Below, piece after piece: positions 1 through 8,165 of a stretch of 64,000 nucleotides of DNA (position 1 is its first letter; every line of letters starts with the position of its first letter). Under the pieces are notes generated by a model. The model was not told where the DNA came from. It was given only the letters and a program-made list of their open reading frames with translations, and made no database searches. This DNA comes from Jatrophihabitans endophyticus (GTDB taxonomy: Bacteria; Actinomycetota; Actinomycetes; Mycobacteriales; Jatrophihabitantaceae), in the NCBI RefSeq assembly GCF_900129455.1, contig NZ_FQVU01000002.1, positions 868,001 to 932,000 of the forward strand. Direction: 5' to 3'. Made by a program: the position numbers and the translations under genes.

Positions 1-75
1 ACGGCGCTCCCGACCACGGCGCTCCCGACCACGGCGCTCCCGACCACGGCGCTGCCGACCACGGCGCTGCCGACC
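1..75 (+). repeat. 15-nt tandem repeat inside fliK (TALPT units)
   Basis: Five head-to-tail copies of a 15-nt unit, ACGGCGCTCCCGACC or the same with CTG for CTC, each encoding Thr-Ala-Leu-Pro-Thr. The array is in frame and may continue left of the window. Similar Thr/Pro wording goes on in degenerate form to about base 250. Copy-number change would lengthen or shorten the FliK linker without a frameshift. Confidence 0.9.
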
Positions 76-900
76 ACGGCCCCCGCGACCACCGCGCCGA
101 CCGCCGTCCCCGCGGCCACCCCGGCTGCCACGGCCACGCCGGGCGCCCCGGCGGAGCCGACCACCGCGGTGGACCCGGTGCCGACCCCGGTCGCCGGCGG
201 GACCGCGACCGTGCTGCCGACGACGACGACGCTGCCGACCGCCCCGCCGAGCGAGCGCAAGCTCCGCGGCACGGGCGTCGACGCATCCACCGCCGCGGAC
301 GCCACCACGGCGACCACGACGCTCGCCACCGCGCCCGCGATGCCGGCCGCGCACCTCGCGGCGCTGGCCACCGTCACCGTCACGGCCGGCCCGACCCTCG
401 CCACCACCGCGCCGGCCGCGCCCACCGCCACCGTGACCCCGGTCGCGACCCCGGCGTTCGGCGCCGACGAGCAGCCCCAGCCCGGCCTCGCCGCCGCGCT
501 CGCCGAGCTGCGCCGCGGCCCGGACGGCGTCCGCGAGCTCGACGTCGCCCTGCACCCGGCCGATCTCGGCGCGGTGCGCCTCAAGGTCACGCTGCGCGCC
601 GGCACCCTGGACGTCACCGTCGCGTGCGCGCACGACTCGGCCCGCGAGGCCGTCACGGCGGCGCTCCCCGCCCTGCACCGCGAGCTGCGCGACCTCGGCA
701 CCGTCGACGTCGTCGCCGCCCGCCCCGAGGGCCGGCCGATGGACGCGTCGTCCGAGCAGTCCCGCCACGGCGCGCACGCCGACGGCACCGACCCCGGCGA
801 GACCGACGCCGAACAGGGCCGCCGCCGCTACCCACCGGACCCCGACGAGACCGACAGCACGGTCCTGCCGACCGCCTTCCCCACCTGGAGCACGAGATGA
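1..900 (+). CDS. fliK: FliK, flagellar hook-length control protein (5' end outside window)
   Basis: The open frame is uninterrupted from base 1, so the gene begins to the left. The visible part is about 155 residues of Ala/Thr/Pro low-complexity sequence, then a C-terminal domain from about base 480 to 735 with the FliK pattern: L-HPADLGAVRLKV, a short beta hairpin, then an amphipathic helix with ARE and LRDLG. In known FliK proteins this domain contacts FlhB and switches export from hook to filament proteins. The last ~55 residues are charged and Asp/Glu-rich. The stop overlaps the flgD start (ATGA). Identification rests on the C-terminal domain and on flgD and flgE following. Confidence 0.85.
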   Translation, partial: TALPTTALPTTALPTTALPTTALPTTAPATTAPTAVPAATPAATATPGAPAEPTTAVDPVPTPVAGGTATVLPTTTTLPTAPPSERKLRGTGVDASTAADATTATTTLATAPAMPAAHLAALATVTVTAGPTLATTAPAAPTATVTPVATPAFGADEQPQPGLAAALAELRRGPDGVRELDVALHPADLGAVRLKVTLRAGTLDVTVACAHDSAREAVTAALPALHRELRDLGTVDVVAARPEGRPMDASSEQSRHGAHADGTDPGETDAEQGRRRYPPDPDETDSTVLPTAFPTWSTR

Positions 901-1418
901 CCGATCCCATCGCCGGCGTCGCCGCCACCACGTCCACGCCGGTCTACCGGACCGCGGCCGTCACCGGGACGACGGGCAGCACGTCGGGAACGACGGGCAC
1001 GTCGTCCTCGTCCTCGACCGGCACGAGCACGACCGGATCGTCGTCCTCCTCGTCGAGCAACAGCCTGCTCGACCCGCAGGCCTTCCTGCAGCTGCTCGTC
1101 GCGCAGCTGAAGTACCAGGACCCGACCAACCCGACCGACACGTCGTCGTTCATGAACCAGACGGCGATGCTGAGCCAGGTGCAGACGATGGGCACGATGT
1201 CGACCACGCTGAGCTCGCTCAACTCCGCGCAGCAGGTGCAGTCGGCGACCAGCATGATCGGCAAGCAGGTCACCTACACCGACGCCACCGGCGCCAAGGT
1301 CAGCGGTATCGCGCAATCGGCCAACTTCGCCAGCACCGGCGCCACCCTGCAGGTCGGCGGCGTGACCGTCGCCATGTCGAGCATCGTCTCGGTCGCCTCG
1401 CCCACCACCACGAGCTGA
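897..1418 (+). CDS. flgD: FlgD, hook-capping / hook assembly scaffold protein
   Basis: 173 residues. FlgD sits at the tip of the growing hook and is needed for FlgE polymerisation. After a Ser/Thr/Gly-rich N-terminal stretch (about residues 20-60) comes the FlgD signature: LLDPQAFLQLLVAQLKYQDP, then NPTD, then FMNQTAMLSQVQTM. The C-terminal part is short (about 70 residues, one beta-rich segment), so it is smaller than enterobacterial FlgD (about 230). ATG overlaps the fliK stop by 4 nt, implying coupled translation. Flanked by fliK and flgE as in other hook operons. Confidence 0.9.
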   Translation: MTDPIAGVAATTSTPVYRTAAVTGTTGSTSGTTGTSSSSSTGTSTTGSSSSSSSNSLLDPQAFLQLLVAQLKYQDPTNPTDTSSFMNQTAMLSQVQTMGTMSTTLSSLNSAQQVQSATSMIGKQVTYTDATGAKVSGIAQSANFASTGATLQVGGVTVAMSSIVSVASPTTTS

Positions 1419-1470
1419 ACCACCCCACCCCCACACCAGAACGCTCCACCCACCCCCAGGAGGAACCCCC

Positions 1471-2250
1471 ATGTTGCGTGCTCTCTACACCGGCATCAGC
1501 GGTCTGAACGCCCACCAGCAGATGCTCGACGTCACGGCGAACAACATCGCCAACGTCAACACCGTCGGCTTCAAGTCGTCCACCACCGTGTTCGAGGACG
1601 CGCTGAGCCAGACCCTGTCGGCCAGCGGCGCGAACTCCAACCAGGTCGGCCTCGGCGTCACCGTGACCGGCACGAACCTGAACTTCACCCAGGGCTCGCA
1701 GCAGGCCACCGGCGTGGCCAGCAACATGATGATCCGCGGCGACGGCTTCTTCATGCTGCAGTCGCCCAGCGGGCAGCAGACCTACACTCGCAACGGGGCC
1801 TTCACCCTCGACCAGAGCGGTCACCTCGTGACCGCCGACGGCTCGCAGGTCGAGGGCGCCGACGGCACGGTGCTGGACCTCTCCGCCCTGCAGAACGGCA
1901 CCTACAAGTCGTACACGATCGACGCGACCGGCACGGTCTACGGCGTGAACGCCAGCGGCAACACCGCGCTCGGCCAGGTCGGCCTCGCCACCTTCGCCAA
2001 CCCGAACGGCCTCACCAAGATCGGCGACAGCCAGTACGCCGAGTCCAACAAGTCCGGCGCCGCGTCGACCGGCGTCCCCGGCGCCGGCCAGTTCGGCGAC
2101 ATCGCGTCCGGCTACGTCGAGATGTCGAACGTCGACCTCTCCAAGGAGCTCACCGGCCTGATCGTCGCCCAGCGCGGCTTCCAGGCGAACTCCAAGGTCA
2201 TCACGACCTCCGACGAGGTCCTGCAGACCCTCGTCAACCTGAAGAACTGA
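1471..2250 (+). CDS. flgE: FlgE-type flagellar hook protein (short form)
   Basis: 259 residues. N-terminal rod/hook signature MLRALYTGISGLNAHQQMLD followed by TANNIANVNTVGFKS. The C-terminal helix has GYVEMSNVDLSKELTGLI and QRGFQANSKVITTSDE. Both ends form the coiled-coil core shared by FlgE, FlgF and FlgG. At this length it lacks the extra outer domains of enterobacterial FlgE (about 400 residues) and resembles FlgG in size. Placement directly after flgD and before flbD argues for the hook protein. A clear AGGAGG lies 7 nt before the ATG. FlgG is the alternative name. Confidence 0.85.
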   Translation: MLRALYTGISGLNAHQQMLDVTANNIANVNTVGFKSSTTVFEDALSQTLSASGANSNQVGLGVTVTGTNLNFTQGSQQATGVASNMMIRGDGFFMLQSPSGQQTYTRNGAFTLDQSGHLVTADGSQVEGADGTVLDLSALQNGTYKSYTIDATGTVYGVNASGNTALGQVGLATFANPNGLTKIGDSQYAESNKSGAASTGVPGAGQFGDIASGYVEMSNVDLSKELTGLIVAQRGFQANSKVITTSDEVLQTLVNLKN

Positions 2251-2291
2251 TCCGGGCCGAGGCGGCGCCGTCGTCGGCGCCGCCTCCCCGG

Positions 2292-2318
2292 TCAAGTTCC
2301 CCGCATTTTGGCCGACTG
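2292..2318 (+). promoter_or_regulatory. Sigma-28-type promoter for flbD-motAB
   Basis: TCAA, 15 nt, GCCGACTG. This fits the FliA/WhiG pattern TAAA-N15-GCCGATAA, with the same spacing as the sites at 4933, 16166, 28510 and 38911. It lies in the only gap between flgE and flbD, about 50 nt before the flbD start. Confidence 0.55.
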
Positions 2319-2370
2319 TAGGGACGAGAAGCCATGGACGGCCTCTCGCAGCAATCCAAGGACGGATACC

Positions 2371-2682
2371 GTGTTGCAACTGACCAGGCTCACCGGGCAG
2401 AGCTTCGCTCTGAACCCCGACCTCATCGAGCGAGCCGAAGCCACCCCTGACACCGTCGTGACGTTGGTCAACGGCAGCAAGTACGTCGTGCAGGAGACGT
2501 TGGACGAGCTCATCGAGCTGGTGCGTGCCTACCGCGCCGACATCGTCCACGCGTCCCGCGCCGGGGTGCCGCCGGTCGCCCCGCACCGCCCGCGTGTCCC
2601 TGCGCGGGACGGCTCCTCGCCGCGTCACACCGCCGACAACGGCACCGTCGTCATGCTGCGCGCAGAGCAGGGAGACGTGTGA
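2371..2682 (+). CDS. flbD: FlbD family protein
   Basis: About 103 residues. The first ~60 show the FlbD pattern: L-LTRLTGQSFALNPDLIER, ATPDTVVTLVNGSKYVV, ETLDELIELV. FlbD-like proteins occur between hook and motor genes in many Gram-positive flagellar operons; their molecular role is not well settled. The remaining ~40 residues are Pro/Arg-rich and poorly conserved in appearance. GTG at 2371 is chosen because AAGGA precedes it and the family begins at this point; the frame is open further upstream. The stop overlaps the motA start by one base (TGATG). Confidence 0.8.
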   Translation: MLQLTRLTGQSFALNPDLIERAEATPDTVVTLVNGSKYVVQETLDELIELVRAYRADIVHASRAGVPPVAPHRPRVPARDGSSPRHTADNGTVVMLRAEQGDV

Positions 2683-3452
2683 TGGACCCGGCAAGCATCA
2701 TCGGCATCGGTCTCGCCCTCGCCGCGATCGTCGGTTCGACGATCATGGAGGGTGGCGACATCGGTGCGATGTTCCTGATCCCCCCGATGATCCTGGTGTT
2801 CGGCGGCACGATCGGCGCCGCCGTCGCCGGTGGTCTGATGGCCGACGCCAAGGCGCTGCCCAAGTCGATCATCCGGGCGATGACCGCCAAGCTGCCCAAG
2901 CCCAATGACGGTGTCGAGACCATCGTCAAGCTGGCCGACAAGGCCCGCCGGGAAGGGCTGCTGGCCCTCGAGGCCGAGGTCGCCGACGTCGAGGACCCGT
3001 TCCTGAAGCGGGCGCTCGAGATGGCGGTCGACGGCACCGATGCCGACGAGGTGGCCGAGATCCTCGGTTCCGAGGTCGACGCCAAGCGGGCGCAGGACGC
3101 CGCGGCCGCGAAGATCTTCCAGGACATGGGCGGTTTCGCGCCGACCATCGGCATCATCGGCACCGTCCTCGGTCTCGTGCACGTGCTCGGTGACCTCGGT
3201 GATCCCTCGACCCTGGGAGAGAAGATCGCCTCGGCGTTCGTCGCGACGCTGTGGGGCGTCATGACGGCGAACGTCTTCTGGTTCCCGATCGCCAACCGCA
3301 TCAAGCGGCTCAGCGAGGCCGAGTGCGAGCAGATGGAGGTCGCGATCGAGGGCGTGCTGGCGATCCAGGCCGGCAACAACCCGCGCGTGATCGAGCGCAA
3401 GCTCACCGCGATGATGACCATCACGGACGCCCCGCAGAAGGACGCAGCCTGA
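2682..3452 (+). CDS. motA: MotA, flagellar stator proton-channel subunit
   Basis: 256 residues with four membrane segments: two near the N-terminus (about 5-50), a cytoplasmic loop of ~100 residues carrying charged residues that contact FliG, then two more (about 148-200). Typical MotA wording is present: FGGTIGAAVAGG in TM2, FQDMGGFAPTIGIIGTVLGL in TM3 and LWGVMTANVFWFPIANR in TM4. With MotB it forms the ion-driven stator. GTG at 2679 is an alternative start in the same frame; ATG 2682 has GGGAGA upstream. Overlaps motB by one base. Confidence 0.95.
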   Translation: MDPASIIGIGLALAAIVGSTIMEGGDIGAMFLIPPMILVFGGTIGAAVAGGLMADAKALPKSIIRAMTAKLPKPNDGVETIVKLADKARREGLLALEAEVADVEDPFLKRALEMAVDGTDADEVAEILGSEVDAKRAQDAAAAKIFQDMGGFAPTIGIIGTVLGLVHVLGDLGDPSTLGEKIASAFVATLWGVMTANVFWFPIANRIKRLSEAECEQMEVAIEGVLAIQAGNNPRVIERKLTAMMTITDAPQKDAA

Positions 3453-4369
3453 TGCCCGCCGCGAACGGGCACGCCTCCGGCTCCGCCCGGACGCGGCGCA
3501 AGCGCGCCCACGCCGGCGGCCACGAGGAGGGCGGTTCGGAGCGCTGGCTGGTGACCTACGCCGACATGCTCACGCTGCTGCTGGTGCTGTTCATCGTGCT
3601 GTTCTCGATCTCGGTCGTGAACACGTCCAAGTTCATCTCGCTCAAGACCTCGCTCGCCGCGGTCTTCGGGGACGGCCGCCCCGGCATCATGAGCGGCGGC
3701 ACCGGCCTGCTGGAGAACGAGGCGAACGGCACCGGTCAGCAGCTCGTCATGCCGGGCATGCCCGTCGCGGCGCAGGCCGGCGCGAACCAGAACAGCACCA
3801 GCTCGGGCAACAGCACCACGACCTCGGCGAAGGACCCGCAGCTCGCCGCGATGGCCGCCAAGGCCGCCGCCGCGAACGAGAAGTCCGACTTCAAGAGCAT
3901 CCAGGCCGCGCTGCACAGGGCGCTCGAGAAGGCCGGGCTGCAGAAGGCGGTGCGCTTCTCGGTCGATCACCGCGGTCTCGTCATCACCGTCGTCACCGAC
4001 GATCTGGTCTTCGGCGGCAACAGCGCGACGCTCCTGGGCAAGGGTCAGCGCATCGTGCAGATCGTCGCGCCGCAGCTGGCCAAGGAGAAGCGCTCGATCG
4101 AGGTCGACGGCTACACCAACCAGCAGAAGGTCAGCACCGGCCCCTACCCCAGTGGCTGGGAGCTGTCCTCGGCACGGGCGTCCTCGGTGGTGCGGTACCT
4201 GGCCTCGCACGGCGTCGCCGAGGACCGGCTCACCGCCGTCGGCTACTCCGACCAGCGACCGCTGTACCCGGCGAGCGACCCGCGCTCGGTGACGCTGAAC
4301 CGCCGCGTCGAGATCGTCGTCCTGTCCACGAATCCGTCGAGCAACGACTCGACCACCGGCTCCAACTGA
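3452..4369 (+). CDS. motB: MotB, flagellar stator peptidoglycan anchor
   Basis: 305 residues. A basic N-terminus is followed by one membrane helix containing the essential aspartate in WLVTYADMLTLLL (Asp38). Then a Gly/Ser/Asn-rich plug/linker region (about 80-140) and an OmpA-like peptidoglycan-binding domain (about 180-295) with DGYTNQQ, WELSSARASSVVRYL, DRLTAVGYSDQRP and NRRVEIVV. The short Asn/Ser/Thr-rich tail is dispensable-looking. It pairs with the adjacent motA and clamps the stator to the cell wall. Confidence 0.95.
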   Translation: MPAANGHASGSARTRRKRAHAGGHEEGGSERWLVTYADMLTLLLVLFIVLFSISVVNTSKFISLKTSLAAVFGDGRPGIMSGGTGLLENEANGTGQQLVMPGMPVAAQAGANQNSTSSGNSTTTSAKDPQLAAMAAKAAAANEKSDFKSIQAALHRALEKAGLQKAVRFSVDHRGLVITVVTDDLVFGGNSATLLGKGQRIVQIVAPQLAKEKRSIEVDGYTNQQKVSTGPYPSGWELSSARASSVVRYLASHGVAEDRLTAVGYSDQRPLYPASDPRSVTLNRRVEIVVLSTNPSSNDSTTGSN

Positions 4370-4394
4370 CCCGGCGAGACCCCCGGAGACTCCC

Positions 4395-4844
4395 ATGGCA
4401 ACCGCAACCAAAGACAAGGCCGACGACGCCGAGAAGAAGGAAGAGAAGAAGAGCTTCCTCAAGTCCAAGAAGGCGATCATCGGGCTCGTGGCCCTGCTCG
4501 CCGTCGGTGGCGGTGCCTACAAGTTCATGGCGCCGGCCAAGGCCACCCCGGTCACCGGCGGCGACATCGTCGCCCTCGACGCGACCACCCTCAACCTCAA
4601 GGGCGGCCACTACCTGAAGCTGGCCGTCGCGATCCAGGTCGTGCAGGGCAAGGCCACCGCCGACGACTTCAAGACCAGCGAGGCGCAGGAGCTCGTCATC
4701 GACGAGTTCAGCGACCGCACCGTCGCCTCGCTGTCCTCGAGCGAGGACCGCAAGAAGCTCGTCGAGGACCTCGAGAAGAAGATCAAGAAGGCGTACGAGG
4801 GCGAGGTGTTCGACGTCTTCCTGACGCAGTTCGTCACCCAGTAG
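4395..4844 (+). CDS. fliL: FliL, flagellar basal-body-associated protein
   Basis: 149 residues. Lys/Glu-rich cytoplasmic N-terminus, one membrane helix (about 30-50), then a periplasmic domain with NLKGGHYLKLAVAIQV, SDRTVASLSS and the FliL-like ending FDVFLTQFVTQ. FliL surrounds the stator and affects its output and mechanosensing in several bacteria. It lies after motB and before fliM, the usual order. CCCGGAGA lies 6 nt before the ATG. Confidence 0.9.
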   Translation: MATATKDKADDAEKKEEKKSFLKSKKAIIGLVALLAVGGGAYKFMAPAKATPVTGGDIVALDATTLNLKGGHYLKLAVAIQVVQGKATADDFKTSEAQELVIDEFSDRTVASLSSSEDRKKLVEDLEKKIKKAYEGEVFDVFLTQFVTQ

Positions 4845-4880
4845 GGGACGCGAGAGAGGGCGGCGCCGCCGGCGCCGCCG

Positions 4881-4902
4881 ATCGGGACGGAGCCGTCCCG
4901 AT
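4881..4902. terminator. Perfect 10-bp hairpin between fliL and fliM
   Basis: ATCGGGACGG, two bases, CCGTCCCGAT: a perfect 10-bp inverted repeat 36 nt after the fliL stop, with no T-run. It could terminate or attenuate transcription from motAB-fliL before the new promoter at 4933. A second perfect 10-bp arm pair (GGCCGATCGC at 4906-4915, GCGATCGGCC at 4945-4954) follows and covers that promoter. Confidence 0.5.
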
Positions 4903-4932
4903 GGTGGCCGATCGCACCGGTGGCACCGCCGC

Positions 4933-4959
4933 TCAGGTTGGCGCGCGATCGGCCGATAG
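4933..4959 (+). promoter_or_regulatory. Sigma-28-type promoter for fliM
   Basis: TCAG, 15 nt, GCCGATAG. The -10 differs by one base from GCCGATAA. The end of the -10 is 8 nt before GTG 4968, so transcription would start on or next to the start codon. The -10 overlaps the right arm of the inverted repeat 4906-4954, a possible operator or alternative RNA structure. Confidence 0.55.
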
Positions 4960-4967
4960 AACCTGGC

Positions 4968-5963
4968 GTGACGCCTCCTTCGGTGATCGAGCTGCCCAAC
5001 CGGCAGCCGAACGACCCCACGGACGGCGCGCGACCGGAATCCGGGGCGCGCACCGACGACAACGGCGTGGTGGCGTACGACTTCCGACGTCCGGTCAAGG
5101 TCTCGCGCGAGCACGTCCGCGTGCTGCAGATGGCCTTCGACACGATGGCGCGACGTCTCACGACGCTGCTGACGAGCGGGCTGCGCGAGGTCTGCCAGGT
5201 GCAGATCGACGAGGTCACCCAGCAGAGCTACGACGACTACGCCGCCGCCCTCGCCAGCCCGTCGGTGACGGTGCCCCTGGGCCTCGCGCCGCTCGGCGGC
5301 ACCGGCACGGTCCACTTCTCGCTGCCGGTGTCGCTGGCCGCGATCGACCACATGCTCGGCGGCCCCGGCGGGGCCCAGCCGACCCGCACCCTCACCGACA
5401 TCGAGCTCCCGCTGCTGCAGGGGCTGCTCGAGCAGATCGTCGGCGTCCTGCGCTACGCGCTGGAGCCCATCGTCGCGCTCGAGTGCACGATCGGCTCGGT
5501 CGAGTACAACCCGCAGTTCCTGCAGGCCGCCGGACCCGCCGACGCCGTCATCGTCGGCGTGTTCACGCTGCAGATCGGTGCGGTCACCAGCCCGCTGCTC
5601 GTCTCGCTGCCGATGGCCCCGATGCTGCCGCTGCTCGACGCCCAGGGCCCGACCGAGACCGTCATCGACCCCGCCGCGCAGGCGGGCATCGCCGCGCGGC
5701 TCAGCGAGCGGGTCAACGACGTCGCCCTCGACGTCAGCATCGAGTTCGCGCCCGTGCCGCTCACCGCCGACCGGATCCTGACCATGGCCGTCGGGGACGT
5801 CGTCACCCTGCCCCAGCGCGTCGGCACCCCGCTGACCGTGTACGCGGGCGGCGTCGACTACGCCCGCGCCGTCGCCGGCCGCGCCGGCTCCCGGCTGGCC
5901 GCCCTCGTCGTCGAAGTCCCCGGCGCCGCCGGGACCGCCCAGCAGAAGGAGTCCCTCCGTTGA
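4968..5963 (+). CDS. fliM: FliM, flagellar motor switch protein
   Basis: 331 residues. FliM forms the C-ring with FliN and FliG and sets rotation direction. Recognisable wording: YDFRRPVKVSREHVRVLQMA near residue 33, LLTSGLREVCQVQI, the CheC-like middle domain with DHMLGGPGG, and a C-terminal SpoA-like domain (about 255-320) with VGDVVTLPQRVG. I do not see the N-terminal CheY-binding helix (EIDALL type) of enteric FliM. GTG 4968 is preferred over GTG 4920 because a sigma-28-type promoter lies between them. The stop overlaps fliN by 4 nt. Confidence 0.9.
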   Translation: MTPPSVIELPNRQPNDPTDGARPESGARTDDNGVVAYDFRRPVKVSREHVRVLQMAFDTMARRLTTLLTSGLREVCQVQIDEVTQQSYDDYAAALASPSVTVPLGLAPLGGTGTVHFSLPVSLAAIDHMLGGPGGAQPTRTLTDIELPLLQGLLEQIVGVLRYALEPIVALECTIGSVEYNPQFLQAAGPADAVIVGVFTLQIGAVTSPLLVSLPMAPMLPLLDAQGPTETVIDPAAQAGIAARLSERVNDVALDVSIEFAPVPLTADRILTMAVGDVVTLPQRVGTPLTVYAGGVDYARAVAGRAGSRLAALVVEVPGAAGTAQQKESLR

Positions 5964-6691
5964 TCACCCAGACCGCCAACGCGGCCGCGCAGATCGCGAC
6001 CGACGTGGCCGCGGCGGCCGCCCCGGCGCTGGCGCCGGGCTCCGCGCTGAACGTCGGCGAGGCCCAGACCGTCCCCGTCGAGCTCAACCTCGAGTACGCC
6101 GTGCTGTGCGAGCTCGGCGGCAACGTCGCCGGTGAGCTCGCGCTCTTCGTCGAGGACAGCTTCGCCCGGGCCCTGACGCAGGCCGAGGTCGGCGAGCTCG
6201 ACCTCGCCGACGCCCTCGCGCCCGCGCTGTCGAGCATCGCCGCCGCCCTCGGTTCGATCATCGTCGGGGAGCCGACGAGCGTCGACGCCCGGCTGGCCCA
6301 GAGCCGCATCGACGCCCGCGAGGACATGGCCGTCGTCGGCCTGGACGACGGCAGCGCGATCCGCGCCGCGGTCGCGGTCGGGCTCGAGTCCGTCACCGCC
6401 GCGCCGGCGCCGCAGCCCGTGCGCGCGGCGGCCGGCGGCCAGTCCGAGCGCCTCGACCTGCTGCGCAACGTCGAGATGGCGGCGACCGTCGAGCTCGGCC
6501 GGACGCGCATGACCATCAACGACCTGCTCTCGCTGCGCGACGGTGCCGTCATCGAGCTCGACCGGGCCGCCGGTGACGCCGCCGACCTGTTCGTCAACGG
6601 CCGGCTCATCGCCCGCGGCGAGATCGTGGTCATCGGCGAGAACTACGGCCTGCGCGTCACCCAGATCGTCACCGACGAGCCGGGGCGCTGA
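5960..6691 (+). CDS. fliN: FliN/FliY-type flagellar motor switch protein
   Basis: 243 residues, longer than enteric FliN (137). The last ~85 residues are a clear SpoA domain: LLRNVEMAATVELGRTRM, NDLLSLRDGAVIELDR, FVNGRLIARGEIVVI. The first ~150 look like a degenerate CheC/FliY domain (LNLEYAVLCELGGNVAGELAL; DALAPALSSIAAALGS), so a FliY-like arrangement is likely. In Bacillus FliY this domain dephosphorylates CheY; the catalytic E-N pair is not obvious here. The TTG start (TTGA) overlaps the fliM stop, implying translational coupling. Confidence 0.85.
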   Translation: MITQTANAAAQIATDVAAAAAPALAPGSALNVGEAQTVPVELNLEYAVLCELGGNVAGELALFVEDSFARALTQAEVGELDLADALAPALSSIAAALGSIIVGEPTSVDARLAQSRIDAREDMAVVGLDDGSAIRAAVAVGLESVTAAPAPQPVRAAAGGQSERLDLLRNVEMAATVELGRTRMTINDLLSLRDGAVIELDRAAGDAADLFVNGRLIARGEIVVIGENYGLRVTQIVTDEPGR

Positions 6692-6694
6692 GCC

Positions 6695-7252
6695 GTGAAC
6701 ACCGTCGAGATGGTCGGCCGGCTGCTCGTCTCGCTCGCCGTGGTGCTGGGCGTGATGTGGCTGATCGCCCGCCGTGCCCGCAAGGGCGTGCGGGGCCGCA
6801 ACGCGCGGGTCATCGAGGTCCTCGACCGTGCCTCGCTCAGCCGCGGCTCGTCGGTGGCCGTCGTGCGCGTCAACGATCGCGCGTTCGTCCTGGGCATCGC
6901 GGAGTCGCAGGTGTCGATCCTCGGCGAGACCGACCTCGCCGCCGCCCAGGCGGCGCACGAGGAGGCCGCGCCCGCCCGGGGTCGCCGCCGCGCCGGCACC
7001 GACCGGCCGGTCGCCACGGCAGCTCCCGCCGCTGCTCCCACCACCGCGGCGCCCACCGCGGTCCGCACCGCGGTCCGCACCGCCCCCCGCGCCGTCGCGC
7101 CCACCGCGCGCATCACCGTGCCCGCCCCGGCGGCGCCGGCGCGCGCGGCGGAGGCCACCCGGTCCACCGGGCCCCTCGCCGGTTCGGCGCTGTCGCCGCA
7201 GACCTGGAAGCAGACCATCGAGTCGCTGCGTGACCTGACGGCGCGGCCCTGA
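6695..7252 (+). CDS. fliO: FliO, flagellar export gate assembly protein
   Basis: 185 residues. One membrane helix (about 7-26) followed by a small basic domain: RNARVIEVLDRASLSRGSSV, VVRVNDRAFVLGIAESQVSIL, the typical FliO pattern. The second half is an Ala/Thr/Pro linker with repeated RTAVRTA wording. FliO helps assemble the FliP5Q4R1 export gate and is the least conserved member, so the position between fliN and fliP carries weight. GTG start 3 nt after fliN. Confidence 0.85.
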   Translation: MNTVEMVGRLLVSLAVVLGVMWLIARRARKGVRGRNARVIEVLDRASLSRGSSVAVVRVNDRAFVLGIAESQVSILGETDLAAAQAAHEEAAPARGRRRAGTDRPVATAAPAAAPTTAAPTAVRTAVRTAPRAVAPTARITVPAPAAPARAAEATRSTGPLAGSALSPQTWKQTIESLRDLTARP

Positions 7253-7253
7253 C

Positions 7254-8159
7254 GTGACCACCCTGCGTCGCGTCGCGCTGAGGGCGGCGATCCTGCTGAT
7301 GCTCGCGACAGCAGTCGTCGGCATCGGCACGCTCGCCACCTCGGCCGCGACCGCGGCGCCGGTCACCTCGGCCGCGGCGGTCGCGCCGCACGCCGCCGCC
7401 ACCACGTTCCTCGCCGCGCCGACCGCGCCGACCGCGCCGACCGCACCCACCGCCCCCAGCACGCCTGCCGCACCGAAGTCCGACGGGTCCGACGGCGGCA
7501 GCGTCAGCGTCGACGTCGACGGCAAGAAGCCGAGCCAGTCGGTCTCGATCCTGCTGCTGGTCACCGTCCTCGGCGTCGCCCCGTCGCTGCTGCTGCTCGT
7601 CACCAGCTTCACCAAGATCTTCGTGGTCCTGTCCCTCACCCGGAACGCGCTCGGGCTGCAGACCGTCCCGCCGAACCAGGTGCTCGCCGGCCTGTCGCTG
7701 TTCCTCAGCCTGTTCGTGATGCAGCCGGTGCTGAAGAAGGTCAACGACCTCGGCATCCAGCCCTACATCCACGGCACGAAGTCGCGCAGCGCCGCCTGGA
7801 CCGACGGCGTCCGCCCGCTGCGCGACTTCATGATGGAACACACCCGGCCGCAGGAGATCGCGCTCATGCTGCGCGCGGGCAACCTGCCCAACCCGCCCAA
7901 CAAGGCCGACCTCGAGCTGACGACGATCATCCCGGCGTTCGTGCTCTCCGAGCTGCGCTCGGCGATGATCATCGGCTTCGTCGTCTTCATCCCGTTCGTG
8001 ATCATCGACCTGGTCGTGTCGTCGTCGCTCATGTCGCTCGGCATGATGATGCTGCCGCCGGTGTCGGTGTCCCTCCCCTTCAAGCTCCTGCTCTTCGTCC
8101 TCGTGGACGGCTGGGGGCTCATCGTCACGTCGCTCGTGCAGAGCTACCGAGGTGGTTAG
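7254..8159 (+). CDS. fliP: FliP, flagellar type III export gate protein
   Basis: 301 residues. It starts with a cleavable-looking signal sequence (about 1-36), then an Ala/Thr/Pro spacer with four APT repeats, then the FliP core. The core shows LLLLVTSFTKIFVVLSLTRN, PPNQVLAGLSLFLSLFVMQP, TIIPAFVLSELRSAMIIGFV and FIPFVIIDLVVSSSLMSLGM. FliP is the main pore subunit of the export gate. The start is one base after the fliO stop. Confidence 0.95.
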   Translation: MTTLRRVALRAAILLMLATAVVGIGTLATSAATAAPVTSAAAVAPHAAATTFLAAPTAPTAPTAPTAPSTPAAPKSDGSDGGSVSVDVDGKKPSQSVSILLLVTVLGVAPSLLLLVTSFTKIFVVLSLTRNALGLQTVPPNQVLAGLSLFLSLFVMQPVLKKVNDLGIQPYIHGTKSRSAAWTDGVRPLRDFMMEHTRPQEIALMLRAGNLPNPPNKADLELTTIIPAFVLSELRSAMIIGFVVFIPFVIIDLVVSSSLMSLGMMMLPPVSVSLPFKLLLFVLVDGWGLIVTSLVQSYRGG

Positions 8160-8165
8160 GACCCC

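Noticed and set aside
1-250. CRISPR-like array at the left edge
   Set aside because: Units are contiguous 15-nt in-frame repeats without unique spacers; they encode the FliK linker.
7416-7450. Direct repeats GCGCCGACC in fliP as a mobile or regulatory element
   Set aside because: They are codons for Ala-Pro-Thr repeats in the spacer between signal sequence and FliP core.
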